DNA of 64,000 nt from Pedobacter steynii (GCF_001721645.1 NZ_CP017141.1:5704001-5768000), one strand, 5' to 3'; counted from the stretch's first letter, positions 44,231-53,600 are shown. A program made the numbers and translations. Notes: a model not told the origin generated them from the letters alone.

Positions 44231-45199
44231 CTAAAGAGGCCTTTTCGGAATTGACTTCTTCCTGGTTTTGTTTTTAGGCGCAGTAACTTTAGGCGGAGCA
44301 ATTCCGGTCACCTCCCCAACAGGATTGGTCTGAATAGGGTCAAGGGCTGATCCCTCATCTTCTCTTTTAAAATAGGCATCCTTATCCTGAATGGTCAATG
44401 CCGATTTAAAGTGTTCAGTGGACCTCAAAATATGGTAGGTCTGTACTTTGCCTGTGCTATCGGGAAAAGACAAGGAATCAGGAACCCTGGAATTCTTAAA
44501 ATAAGCATCCAGCTTTTCCGGGGTCAGATTTTCCGGCAACTCTCTTTTTACAGCAAAATAACGTCCTTCCCGCTCTTCTTCAAATAAAAACAAACTGTCG
44601 TTTTTTAGCTCAGCCTTCAGAGATAAAGGAGGAGAGTCTGCTGCACTGCTATAATACAATACAAAATCATTCCATTCCGACTGAGGATGGAAAGCATAAA
44701 CCTGGTTACTTTCTTCCCCGGGGGCGTTGGAAACTGCTCTGGAAAGGAAAAATTTATGGACAGGTTTGGCAGTAAAGTCTAAATGATTAGTACGACTGAA
44801 AACAGATTGATCACGCGAATGCAGCAATTTAAAGCTGCTTGCATCAAAGACATCCTCAACGCTCAGTGCAACAGAGACATTATCGGCATAACCTTTAAAA
44901 GTGAAATGTTTTCCATTTCCCAGTCTGCTATTGTACCCGCCAAAGATCAGGAAAGGATCTACCGAGGTCTTCTCTTCTTTCAGGCTCAACTTCCCTCCCT
45001 CCTCCGTCCAGCTGCCGGTCAGCACCTGATCTACTGATCCGTAACTCAGGGAGAATAAGAAACGGTGGTCAGGTAAAATTAAAAGCTCCTGAGCGATTTC
45101 CGGCTTTGTGCCATTATAGCTTCCGACAAACGCACTTTTTTGTGCATAACCGGCCAGGCTAAGCAATAACATCGCAGTCAATAATGTCGTTTTTTTCAT
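44231..45199 (-). CDS. Secreted protein of unknown function, 322 aa
   Basis: I do not recognise a family. A signal peptide (about 19 residues, ending GYAQK) precedes repeated strand-like segments, for example PDHRFLFSLSYGSVDQVLTGSWTEEGGKLSL, reminiscent of small beta-barrel or lipocalin-like domains. The C-terminus is basic with APPKVTAPKNKTRKKSIPKRPL. The start overlaps the stop of the exported chorismate mutase as TAATG, so the two are translated together and both go to the periplasm; a shared role is plausible but unproven. Confidence 0.72.
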   Translation of the reverse strand: MKKTTLLTAMLLLSLAGYAQKSAFVGSYNGTKPEIAQELLILPDHRFLFSLSYGSVDQVLTGSWTEEGGKLSLKEEKTSVDPFLIFGGYNSRLGNGKHFTFKGYADNVSVALSVEDVFDASSFKLLHSRDQSVFSRTNHLDFTAKPVHKFFLSRAVSNAPGEESNQVYAFHPQSEWNDFVLYYSSAADSPPLSLKAELKNDSLFLFEEEREGRYFAVKRELPENLTPEKLDAYFKNSRVPDSLSFPDSTGKVQTYHILRSTEHFKSALTIQDKDAYFKREDEGSALDPIQTNPVGEVTGIAPPKVTAPKNKTRKKSIPKRPL

Positions 45200-45558
45200 T
45201 ATTCCTCTTCTTTTTTTACTGCACGCTCAATCATCAGGCTTTCCTTATGAATGGCATTCATGACGCTAATGATTAGTTTCGCAGATAATCCTTGCTCTGC
45301 TCCCATTTTAACATTCTTATCCAATATTTGTTTGAACCGTCCTTTTTGAAGCGGAGCGATATTATTTTTCATTTTGTAAATACCAACTTCTTTTACCACC
45401 CGCTCCCGCTCTCCCAGAATTTCGATCAGTTTCTGATCCAGGGAATCAATCTTCTTACGATGGAAAGTCAACGTGGTATCACTGCTTTGTGCATAGGAAA
45501 ATCCGGAAAACAACAAACAGATCAGTACAGTAAGCGGGATGGAATAAATGAATTTCAT
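45199..45558 (-). CDS. Exported chorismate mutase (AroQ fold)
   Basis: 119 aa with a signal peptide (about 23 residues, ending SYAQ) followed by the all-helical chorismate mutase type II domain: RKKIDSLDQKLIEILGERERVV, then KEVGIYKMKNNIAPLQKGRFKQIL and a third helix. The Arg/Lys pattern of the AroQ active site is recognisable; I cannot verify every catalytic residue. Cytoplasmic mutases make prephenate for Phe and Tyr; secreted ones are known in a few Gram-negatives and pathogens, with unclear roles. Cleavage would place it in the periplasm, away from the shikimate pathway. Confidence 0.82.
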   Translation of the reverse strand: MKFIYSIPLTVLICLLFSGFSYAQSSDTTLTFHRKKIDSLDQKLIEILGERERVVKEVGIYKMKNNIAPLQKGRFKQILDKNVKMGAEQGLSAKLIISVMNAIHKESLMIERAVKKEEE

Positions 45559-45639
45559 AGGAGATAAAGCTTGATTAACCAGCGCTAATTAAGGGACAAT
45601 TGAATCAAAATCAAAGAAAAACAGCAGAATCTTTCTAAA

Positions 45640-45647
45640 TAGTTTTG
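45640..45647 (+). promoter_or_regulatory. -7-like element TAGTTTTG in the TonB receptor leader
   Basis: Perfect TAnnTTTG match about 200 bp upstream of the TonB receptor ATG. If used, it leaves a long 5' leader. I see no known riboswitch in the leader; it includes a short ORF ATGCTGAAGAATATAGG of about ten codons near 45745, ending in TGA. Confidence 0.3.
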
Positions 45648-45847
45648 TTTATTCAGAAAGATATTATAATATTGCCTACTAATTCCATAGATTTTATATA
45701 TGACCAAACAATTACTCCATCTGATCTCTGTTATTTTTAGAAATAATGCTGAAGAATATAGGTGTTGCTGTTGCCTGATGTTATCGATTCCATCCTCCAA
45801 CAACCGCATTAATAACCCTTCACACCACCCTTATTCCTAAAAATTTA

Positions 45848-48805
45848 ATGAAAACAAATTTAACCACAAACAAAACCATTCTTTTTACCCTCATCTTTTT
45901 AATTACCATATTCAGTCAGCTAAGACTAAATGCACAGGAAAACCAGCTTATTGAGGTAAGCGGTACAGTTACAGATCAGGAAAACAGTGCTCCTCTTCCA
46001 GGAGTAAACGTATTGATTAAGGGAACCATTGCCGGTACCAATACCGATGGCAGCGGTAAATTTAAACTCCGTTCCAAACTAAAATTCCCTTTTACCCTGG
46101 TGTTTACCAGCGTGGGATTTAAATCTCAGGAATTCCAGGTAAATGACGCAGGATCAAAATTAAACATTGCCCTCGTTACACAGACCATCCTCGGGAACGA
46201 AGTCGTGATTACGGCATCCAGAGTACAGGAAAGCATACTTAAATCTCCGGTAGCCATTGAAAAACTAGACATCAGGGCCATCAGAGAATCTCCGGCTCCC
46301 AGTTTTTATGATGCACTGGAGAATGTCAAAGGTGTTCAGATGACTACCTCCAGCATCACATTTAAAGTACCCAATACCCGGGGTTTTAATATCCCAAACA
46401 ACTTTCGCTTTGTACAACTTGTGGACGGCGTAGATATGCAGGCCGCCACCCTCGGAGTGCCGCTTGGTAATGCAATAGGCCCCACAGAATTAGATATTGC
46501 CAGTGTAGAAATCACCCCGGGCGCCGCCTCTGCTTTATATGGCATGAACGCCATCAATGGAATGGCAAACCTGATCACCAAAAGCCCTTTTCAATACCAG
46601 GGATTAAGTATTTATACGAAAAACGGACTGAATCATGTTGGCGGAACCGGAAGAAGCGTTAGTCATCTTTCAGAAACGGCATTGCGATATGCAAAAGCAT
46701 TCAACAACAAGTTCGCTTTTAAAGTAAACCTGAGTTATCTCCGCGGAACAGACTGGCTTTCGGATACCCGTACAGATCAGAACCCGAACAATTTAAACAC
46801 CGCAAATCCATCCTTCCCGGAACTGGCAGGAAACGAAAACAACCCGGCATATGATGCCTGGAATAAATATGGGGACGACAATGGAAGTAATGCAGTAACC
46901 ATCAGCGGCATTAACAACATTCCCGGAAAAACAGGAAACCAAAGTATCATTGTCAGACGTACGGGATATTATGAGAAAGATGTAGTCAACCCTATAGTCG
47001 ACAACCTTAAATTTGATGCTGCCCTACACTACCGGATTACAGATAATGCGGAGCTCTCCTATCAGTACCGTGTAGGTAAAATGGATGGTGTATTTCAACG
47101 CGGAAACAAGATCCAGCTGGATAATGTCGTAGTTCAGAACCATAAACTGGAACTTAAAGGGTCAGATTACTTCATCAAAACTTATGTTTCAGTAGAAAAT
47201 ACCGGCGACTCTTACAATATCAAACCCCTTGTGGACAACCTTGATATTACCAGTGGAGGTACCAATTCCGTCTGGGGAGCAAAGTTTAAAACCGCGCTTC
47301 AAAATGAAATTAATAGCGGAGTACCCCTGGCTCAGGCCCTGAGAACAGCCAGAAGTGCTGCCGATGCAGGCCGTGTAGAACCCGGAACTCCGGCATTCAA
47401 TGAGTTGAAAAATACCATCGTAAAAATCAACAACTGGGACCATAAAGCTGTTGTTGGCGGTGATGCACCTGCTACGGGAGGTGCCTGGCTTCGTCAATTG
47501 AGCCGTACCTATCATGCAGATGGACAATGGGACCTATCCAGCAAAGTAAAATTTGTAGATCTTTTAGTAGGTGCCGACGCCCGGATTTACGAAGTGATTC
47601 CCGATGGAAACAACTTTGTCGACTTCAAAAGACCAAATGCAGAGCGAAACCAGCCTTTGGCCGATGGCAGTTTTGGCGACAATGTATACTATAAGAAATT
47701 TGGCGCTTTCACCCAGGTAACCAAAAAGTTTTTTGATGAGCGGTTAAAAGTATTCGGTTCACTGCGGGTAGATTATAACCCGGAATTTGAAGCCAAATTT
47801 AACCCCAGAGTTGCAGCAGTATATACCCTTGCCCAAAAGCACAACTTCCGGGCTTCCTTCCAGAATGGCTATCGCTTTCCGGCTCTTTTCGAGGCGCTTT
47901 CTTTTGTAAACAATGGAAATATCAGAAGAGTTGGCGGACTGGAGTACATCAACAAAGACCTGAATTACCTGGACAACTCCTATACACTTGCTTCAATTAA
48001 CACTTTTAATGCTGCAGTAAATAAGGATGTTGCAACCGGAATAACGGCTAATGATGCTGCTTTAAAAAACCGCGCGCTATTAGAGGCAACCACACTGACT
48101 GCCACTCAGCCAGAAAGAATCAACTCTGTAGAAGTTGGCTATAAGAGTGTGTTGCTTGACAATAAACTGGTCATAGATATTGATGCTTACAGCAATCAAT
48201 ATACCGGATTTTTAGGCCAGGTGGAAGTAGCAGTCCCTTATCAGAAAAATGCCGACAATCCCCTATCCACTCAAGCTACAGTCGGGACGGATGAAGCGGT
48301 AATTGCGATGTTAGCTGCCAACAGAAACGGACAGCAAACCCGTTACCGTGTGTATACCAATGCAAAAAACAAATACAACAACTTCGGGTCTTCCCTTGGA
48401 TTGACTTATAACTTTCATAAAAAATACACACTTGCCGGAAATGTAAGCTATAATGACATCACAGAAAACAAACAAAAAGATGTCTTTGTTACCGGCTTCA
48501 ACACCCCAAACTGGACCACTAACATTTCCTTTGGGAACCGCGAAATTGTAAAAAATCTTGGTTTTAACATCGTGTGGAGATGGCAGGAGAAATTTTTATG
48601 GGAAAGTCCGCTGGTAAACGGAACTGTACCTGCCTATCATACTTTTGATGCACAGGTCACCTACCGGGTTCCACAGGCAAAAGCAAACCTCAAAGTTGGA
48701 GGTACCAACCTGTTTAATAAAAAATATGTACAGTATGCAGGAGGCCCCACCCTTGGCGGGCTTTATTATGCAGCCGTCACCTTTGACGGTTTGTTAACCA
48801 AATAG
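45848..48805 (+). CDS. TonB-dependent outer-membrane receptor
   Basis: 985 aa. A signal peptide (about 30 residues) precedes a carboxypeptidase-regulatory-like domain (about residues 38-115, VSGTVTDQENSAPLPGVNVLIKG), the plug domain (about 125-260, VVITASRVQESILKSPVAIEKL to MNAINGMANLITK) and a long beta-barrel ending YYAAVTFDGLLTK. The plug resembles the non-SusC class that takes up small ligands such as metal chelates, and there is no SusD partner here. It is followed 21 bp later by a TauE/SafE permease, implying a joint uptake/export route. Ligand unknown. Confidence 0.92.
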   Translation: MKTNLTTNKTILFTLIFLITIFSQLRLNAQENQLIEVSGTVTDQENSAPLPGVNVLIKGTIAGTNTDGSGKFKLRSKLKFPFTLVFTSVGFKSQEFQVNDAGSKLNIALVTQTILGNEVVITASRVQESILKSPVAIEKLDIRAIRESPAPSFYDALENVKGVQMTTSSITFKVPNTRGFNIPNNFRFVQLVDGVDMQAATLGVPLGNAIGPTELDIASVEITPGAASALYGMNAINGMANLITKSPFQYQGLSIYTKNGLNHVGGTGRSVSHLSETALRYAKAFNNKFAFKVNLSYLRGTDWLSDTRTDQNPNNLNTANPSFPELAGNENNPAYDAWNKYGDDNGSNAVTISGINNIPGKTGNQSIIVRRTGYYEKDVVNPIVDNLKFDAALHYRITDNAELSYQYRVGKMDGVFQRGNKIQLDNVVVQNHKLELKGSDYFIKTYVSVENTGDSYNIKPLVDNLDITSGGTNSVWGAKFKTALQNEINSGVPLAQALRTARSAADAGRVEPGTPAFNELKNTIVKINNWDHKAVVGGDAPATGGAWLRQLSRTYHADGQWDLSSKVKFVDLLVGADARIYEVIPDGNNFVDFKRPNAERNQPLADGSFGDNVYYKKFGAFTQVTKKFFDERLKVFGSLRVDYNPEFEAKFNPRVAAVYTLAQKHNFRASFQNGYRFPALFEALSFVNNGNIRRVGGLEYINKDLNYLDNSYTLASINTFNAAVNKDVATGITANDAALKNRALLEATTLTATQPERINSVEVGYKSVLLDNKLVIDIDAYSNQYTGFLGQVEVAVPYQKNADNPLSTQATVGTDEAVIAMLAANRNGQQTRYRVYTNAKNKYNNFGSSLGLTYNFHKKYTLAGNVSYNDITENKQKDVFVTGFNTPNWTTNISFGNREIVKNLGFNIVWRWQEKFLWESPLVNGTVPAYHTFDAQVTYRVPQAKANLKVGGTNLFNKKYVQYAGGPTLGGLYYAAVTFDGLLTK

Positions 48806-48826
48806 ATTTTCAAAAGAACAATTAGA

Positions 48827-49768
48827 ATGAGTTTACAAGATAACGATATCGGCCTGGCCTTACAAAGAAGCAGATCTCAGGAGAAAAAGTGGAAGAGAAT
48901 CGCCTATTTCTGCCTGTTTCTTCTTGCCGCTTTGTTTATCGGATATGCTGTTACCTCCTACCTCTCCTATGCGTCTGTTGTTGCTTTTGGAAAAGAGCTT
49001 TACGGGCAGATGGACGATCAGTTTCTCTGGATGCTGGCGGTAGGTTTCCTTGCTCAAATGGTGGACGGTGCACTTGGCATGGGTTACGGGGTAGTATCAA
49101 CCACCTTACTCCTGTCGGGAGGATTAAACCCGGCAGTAATTTCCGGCAGCATCCATACCGCGGAAATGTTTTCCAGTGGTGCTTCCGGATTCAGTCATTA
49201 TCGCTTTGGTAACGTCAATAAAAAACTATTTAAGACCTTATTAATTCCGGGAGTACTGGGGGCTATTGCCGGGGCATTATTACTTGGATATGCAGGAGAA
49301 GCCTTCTCTCAGTATATCAGACCGGTAATTTCCGCTTATACCCTTGCGCTGGGGATTAAGATTCTCAGTAATGCCTTTAAGGAAAAACCTAAACCTCAAA
49401 AAGTTAAACGTGCAGGCTGGCTTGCCGGCGCAGGAGGCTTTCTGGATTCTTTTGGCGGAGGCGGATGGGGCCCTTTGGTCACCTCCACCCTGATCTCAAA
49501 GGGAAGAACACCCAAATATGTGATCGGATCAGTCAGCTTAACTGAATTTTTCGTCACCATGGCCAGTGCAGTCACCTTTTTCTTTATTCTTGGGGTAAGT
49601 CATTGGCAGTCTATATTAGGTTTAATTGTAGGTGGTGTCGCTGCAGCTCCAATCGCAGCCCGTCTGGTGGGCAAACTCCCAATGAAGAAAATGTTTATCG
49701 GAGTAGCGGTCATCGTGATCCTTTCCAGTCTGAGGATCATCTGGAATTCGCTGGACAAGTTAATTTAA
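48827..49768 (+). CDS. TauE/SafE family permease (sulfite exporter or anion permease type)
   Basis: 313 aa, with a cytoplasmic N-terminus (about 20 residues), then about eight helices. The two TauE/SafE repeats are seen in FLAQMVDGALGMGYGVVSTTLLLSGG and GFLDSFGGGGWGPLVTSTLI, whose Gly-rich motifs are typical. Members transport sulfite, sulfoacetate or other organosulfonates and anions, but substrates are not fixed for most. A sequence-based link to sulfur is only suggestive. Coupled to the TonB receptor and ended by a terminator. Confidence 0.88.
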   Translation: MSLQDNDIGLALQRSRSQEKKWKRIAYFCLFLLAALFIGYAVTSYLSYASVVAFGKELYGQMDDQFLWMLAVGFLAQMVDGALGMGYGVVSTTLLLSGGLNPAVISGSIHTAEMFSSGASGFSHYRFGNVNKKLFKTLLIPGVLGAIAGALLLGYAGEAFSQYIRPVISAYTLALGIKILSNAFKEKPKPQKVKRAGWLAGAGGFLDSFGGGGWGPLVTSTLISKGRTPKYVIGSVSLTEFFVTMASAVTFFFILGVSHWQSILGLIVGGVAAAPIAARLVGKLPMKKMFIGVAVIVILSSLRIIWNSLDKLI

Positions 49769-49777
49769 AAAATACCG

Positions 49778-49826
49778 GATTGCCTTAAGTAATGATAAAT
49801 CAACATTATTTAAGGCAATCTTTTTG
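49778..49826 (+). terminator. Terminator after the TauE/SafE gene
   Basis: 11-bp stem GATTGCCTTAA/TTAAGGCAATC, extended by further pairs around a mismatch, followed by TTTTTG. Loop in AATAAATC-rich sequence. Confidence 0.75.
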
Positions 49827-49940
49827 TTTACGATTAAATATTTCTATACAAAATACTTATATCTTTCCTTCAAAAAACAAGGAAAGAAAGAGGTTGAATA
49901 ACTCATTTTCAAAAGATTAGCTATTTGTCAAATAAAAGAA

Positions 49941-49948
49941 TAAATTTG
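49941..49948 (+). promoter_or_regulatory. -7 element TAAATTTG for the sensor-kinase operon
   Basis: Perfect TAnnTTTG match, 13 nt before the ATG at 49962. A TTTG lies upstream at a spacing of 13 nt, shorter than consensus. Confidence 0.45.
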
Positions 49949-49961
49949 CTATCAGTATCAA

Positions 49962-51374
49962 ATGGCAAAGACTCTCCCCTCCTTTTTTCAGCGTTTCAAA
50001 ACACCTGCTCTCGACAAAATGATCATTGAAGAAGAGGTCAGAACAGCGAACCTCAGCAGAGCCACCGCCATCACCGGACTATTTGTTCCGGTTACGATCA
50101 TTATCCACTTATATTTCAGTTACAATACTTTTGGTAAACAACCGCACACCTTAAACCCTCTGGACAATTTCTTCGCTTTAAATAGCTATCTGGGCCTGAT
50201 CTGTCTGATTTTATTTTTAAGCGGTTTATGGTTAAAACGCAGCTCCAGGGAGCACACTCTTTTGATTAGCCTGTTCCCTCACCTGGTATTTTTGGTCTTT
50301 GCCACTGCCGGGGCACTTTGTTCGATTTATGACCAGGCATTGGACAGGACCATTATCATTTTTCTTCTGGCCTGTCTTTTAAATGCATCGACTTTACTCA
50401 TTCGTCCGCTGAATCTGATCCTATATCTGACTGTTGTTTATCTCTTTTTCTGTTACGGGGTATATTTAACCCAACCGGATCAACAGGAAGTCATGCTGAT
50501 TGCCATAGATGCACTCTGCGTGATTGCCGTAACCTATGCAATTGGCCGGGTATTCTGGAACAACAACCTGACCCGCCTCAAGCAAGACCGCTTAATTAAG
50601 TCCCAGAAATCGATACTGGTGCACCAATATGAGAAACTTTCTCAATCAAATGTGAAACTGGAAAAATCAAATGCCAGTAAGGACCAGTTCTTTTCTATAT
50701 TGGCACACGACCTCAGGGGACCGCTCAATTCTGCAATCGCATTGACAAAATTCCTGGAAGAAGGCCTATTTGAAAGTGATCATGAAGAGCGGCAAAAGAT
50801 GTATAATCTTTTACAAAACAGCTTAAACAACAGCTCCAAATTGTTAGAAAATGTATTGCTATGGTCGACCAACCAGGCCGGTGTACTCCACTTTAAACCC
50901 ATGCGGCTCAATGTGTATGAAACCGTCCAGTCGAGCATTGAAATCCTTAAAATTGTAGCGGCTCAAAAGAACATTGAAATAATCAATTTAGTATCAAAGT
51001 ACCTTTCCATCTCTGCAGATATGGACATGATCCATACCGTATTTAGAAATCTGCTTTCCAATGCCATTAAGTTTACGCCGAATTTTGGAAGCGTGGAAAT
51101 TCGCTCTGAGCTCGTCATCAACGAACATAACGGCCGTGAATCAGTACGGATTTCAGTCGTTGACTATGGTGTAGGAATGAGCAGTAAAACACTGAACAAT
51201 CTATTTCGCATCGAAAAAAAAATGATCGGCTTAGGCACTAATAATGAAACCGGAACGGGCTTAGGGCTCGTCTTGTGCAAAGATTTTATTGAAAAACACG
51301 AAGGAAGTATCATTGTCGAAAGTAAGGAGAACGAAGGAAGTAAATTTATTATAACTTTGCCTGCCCGAACCTAA
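49962..51374 (+). CDS. Membrane sensor histidine kinase
   Basis: 470 aa. The N-terminal half (about residues 30-205) has five to six hydrophobic segments and no recognised periplasmic sensor domain. A coiled-coil linker (LKQDRLIKSQKSILVHQYEKLSQSN) leads to the HisKA domain with phospho-acceptor H249 (SILAHDLRGPLN). The HATPase domain is intact: N box in VFRNLLSNAIKFTPN, G1 box DYGVGM, G2 box GTGLGL. It therefore looks active. It heads a unit with two LytS-like genes; no response regulator is encoded adjacent. Signal sensed unknown. Confidence 0.9.
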   Translation: MAKTLPSFFQRFKTPALDKMIIEEEVRTANLSRATAITGLFVPVTIIIHLYFSYNTFGKQPHTLNPLDNFFALNSYLGLICLILFLSGLWLKRSSREHTLLISLFPHLVFLVFATAGALCSIYDQALDRTIIIFLLACLLNASTLLIRPLNLILYLTVVYLFFCYGVYLTQPDQQEVMLIAIDALCVIAVTYAIGRVFWNNNLTRLKQDRLIKSQKSILVHQYEKLSQSNVKLEKSNASKDQFFSILAHDLRGPLNSAIALTKFLEEGLFESDHEERQKMYNLLQNSLNNSSKLLENVLLWSTNQAGVLHFKPMRLNVYETVQSSIEILKIVAAQKNIEIINLVSKYLSISADMDMIHTVFRNLLSNAIKFTPNFGSVEIRSELVINEHNGRESVRISVVDYGVGMSSKTLNNLFRIEKKMIGLGTNNETGTGLGLVLCKDFIEKHEGSIIVESKENEGSKFIITLPART

Positions 51375-51400
51375 ACCGACCGCAACTAAACCGACACCAG

Positions 51401-52489
51401 ATGACACCTGCTTTTAAGCAACATTTTTCCCAGACATTCTCAAAATACCGATGGATGTTGCATGTGTTGTTCTGGGCACTGTTTTTATCGCTAAACTATT
51501 TAAGAATGGTTCAGAGCGGAATATTTAACAACCCTAAGTTTCCGGCCCCATTTCCAGCACTTACCTTCACGATCTTTTTTATCGCTGTATTCTGCCAGTC
51601 TTATATCGTTCTTTTATGGATCATTCCCCTCTATAAAAGCAAGAAGAAATACATATTCTGGTTTTACCTGCTAACGAGTGTTCTGCTTGGATTTCTGATT
51701 TATATCCTGGGTAGCAGGCTGGTGATCAATGAAATCCCTGTCATGCGTGTAAATCCCGACTTCGAAATACTCCGGATGATGGAGCGAAGGATGATGATGT
51801 ATATCTTTCTATCGTCAGTTTTTATCGCTTTTTATTACTTTGTGGATATATATGACCGCCAGAAAGAAATCCGCAGACTGGAACAGTTTAAGACTCAGAA
51901 AATTGCCCTTGAAAGTAGTTTTTTAAAATCGCAGATCAATCCGCATTTCCTGTTTAACACCCTGAATAACATTTACGCACTGAGCTTAAAAAAGTCTCCG
52001 CAAACACCAGTTATTATCGAGCGATTGGAATCACTGCTTCATTACATGTTATACGAATGTAAAGCAGATCTTGTGCCTCTGGAAAATGAATTCACCTTTA
52101 CCAACAGCTATATTGCCCTGGAGAAATTGCGACATAAAGAAGAGCAATGCAAAGTGACCATTAACATTAAAGGGGACATTAGGGGTCATCAGATCGCTCC
52201 TCTGTTGTTGATTAATTTCCTCGAAAACTCGTTTAAACATGGTACCAAAACCAGTTTTGGCAATTCATGGATTCACATGGAAATAGAGGTTACCAACAAG
52301 GATTTTCGTTTTAATCTTCAAAACAGCAAGCCAACCAACCCCATTCATCAGACCTTTTCTGAGTACCGTGGTGGAATTGGCTTAAAAAACGTGAAAAGAA
52401 GGCTGGAGATTTTGTATCCCCGTCGCCATAAATTAACCATAAATAATAACCCTGATCATTTCGAGGTCGATTTAATCCTTAATTTTTAG
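51401..52489 (+). CDS. LytS/YehU-type sensor histidine kinase
   Basis: 362 aa. N-terminal membrane region with four helices (about residues 16-155), then the LytS-type His kinase domain: phospho-acceptor H182 in QINPHFLFNTLNNIY, and the ATPase N box in LLLINFLENSFKHG. Proteins of this type usually pair with LytTR response regulators, but none is in the window. It begins 26 bp after the first kinase and is followed after 3 bp by a degenerate paralogue. Intact motifs suggest an active kinase. Confidence 0.9.
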   Translation: MTPAFKQHFSQTFSKYRWMLHVLFWALFLSLNYLRMVQSGIFNNPKFPAPFPALTFTIFFIAVFCQSYIVLLWIIPLYKSKKKYIFWFYLLTSVLLGFLIYILGSRLVINEIPVMRVNPDFEILRMMERRMMMYIFLSSVFIAFYYFVDIYDRQKEIRRLEQFKTQKIALESSFLKSQINPHFLFNTLNNIYALSLKKSPQTPVIIERLESLLHYMLYECKADLVPLENEFTFTNSYIALEKLRHKEEQCKVTINIKGDIRGHQIAPLLLINFLENSFKHGTKTSFGNSWIHMEIEVTNKDFRFNLQNSKPTNPIHQTFSEYRGGIGLKNVKRRLEILYPRRHKLTINNNPDHFEVDLILNF

Positions 52490-52492
52490 CAC

Positions 52493-53542
52493 ATGAGCAA
52501 TTTTGTACAATTAGAGATTAATGAGCGAAACAGGTGGATCTATTTCAATAATTACCGATGGGTAGCGCATGTCGTTTACTGGATCTGGGTACTGGTTGTA
52601 GGGACGATATTAAGAACTAAGGAACCGGTTACATTTTTCCTTATTTTCAATAATTTTCTATTGGCAAATTTATTGATTGCTTCATTTTTCTATCTCTATT
52701 GCCTGTACCTTATTCCTTACTTTTTTAAGCGCAATAAATATTTCCTTTTCTGGTTTCTGGTGATCGCTGGTTATCTCAGTATTTCCGCACTGGATGTTTT
52801 TTACAGCAAGGCATTTATCAAATATTCTGACCCGGACCCTGTCAAAAGCCAGGGTTTCTTTCCCGACTACCTGAACAACCTGGGCGGATACCTGGCTAAT
52901 TTTCTTTTTTTCTCTATCATGTTGTTTTTCATGGAGAAGAATGAAGAAAACAATACTCTGCTGGAACTGGAGAAAGAAAAAAAAGAAATTGAACAGGTTA
53001 AACTTGATTTTTTGAAGACCAATATCAGTCCGGACTTTTTATTGCGTTCCTTACATCAGTTAAAGGAATCTGCCCGGGTCCCTGAAGAGCATACGCCAGA
53101 AGCAATTCTAACCTTCTCCGATCTGCTGAGATACCGCCTCTACCGGGGCAGACAGGCCGAAACACCTTTAAAGGAAGAGCTATGTGCTTTCGCATCCTTC
53201 ATACACTTTACCAGCTTCAACAACCAACTGCAGATCGTATACAATCAACAGGGAGAAGCTGAAAACAAACAACTTGCCCCTCTCGCACTGATTAATCTGC
53301 TGGAGCCTTTCTGTAAAGTCTCAAATGAGCAACCTGTACCCCTTGAAATCATGCTGCTCATCGAAGCCGATGAGTTGTTGATGGAAATGAATTATGCACA
53401 GAAAGCTACGCCTCAACTCATCAGCGATCTGGAAATTTATGAGGAAAATTACGTACAATTGTATGGAAATGCTGTAAAATTCAAATTTGATAATCATCAG
53501 GACGACAGCTTCAATGTAAAACTTTCCCTGCCCCTGTTTTAA
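52493..53542 (+). CDS. Degenerate LytS-like sensor (probable pseudokinase)
   Basis: 349 aa. The membrane region matches that of the preceding kinase (NNYRWVAHVVYWIWVLVVG versus KYRWMLHVLFWALFLSLNYL), so it is a paralogue. At the place of NPHFLFNTL it reads SPDFLLRSL: the phospho-acceptor His is replaced by Asp (D181). The ATPase region (LINLLEPFCKVSNEQ) lacks the N box and the G boxes are not found. It is a full-length, in-frame gene with ordinary codon use, so loss of catalysis looks selected rather than decay. It could regulate its neighbour by heterodimer formation. Confidence 0.85.
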   Translation: MSNFVQLEINERNRWIYFNNYRWVAHVVYWIWVLVVGTILRTKEPVTFFLIFNNFLLANLLIASFFYLYCLYLIPYFFKRNKYFLFWFLVIAGYLSISALDVFYSKAFIKYSDPDPVKSQGFFPDYLNNLGGYLANFLFFSIMLFFMEKNEENNTLLELEKEKKEIEQVKLDFLKTNISPDFLLRSLHQLKESARVPEEHTPEAILTFSDLLRYRLYRGRQAETPLKEELCAFASFIHFTSFNNQLQIVYNQQGEAENKQLAPLALINLLEPFCKVSNEQPVPLEIMLLIEADELLMEMNYAQKATPQLISDLEIYEENYVQLYGNAVKFKFDNHQDDSFNVKLSLPLF

Positions 53543-53600
53543 CTTTCAAGAAATGTACCCAACCCCATTTAAGGCTGTACTGGCTGCGATATGCGTTCGG

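Noticed and set aside
44231..45199. Naming the 322-aa secreted protein as a lipocalin
   Set aside because: Only a weak strand-like pattern is visible, with no recognised motif; left as unknown.
45559..45847. SAM, cobalamin or other known riboswitch upstream of the TonB receptor/TauE pair
   Set aside because: I found no conserved core or box of these classes; the leader is AT-rich with only a ten-codon ORF near 45745.
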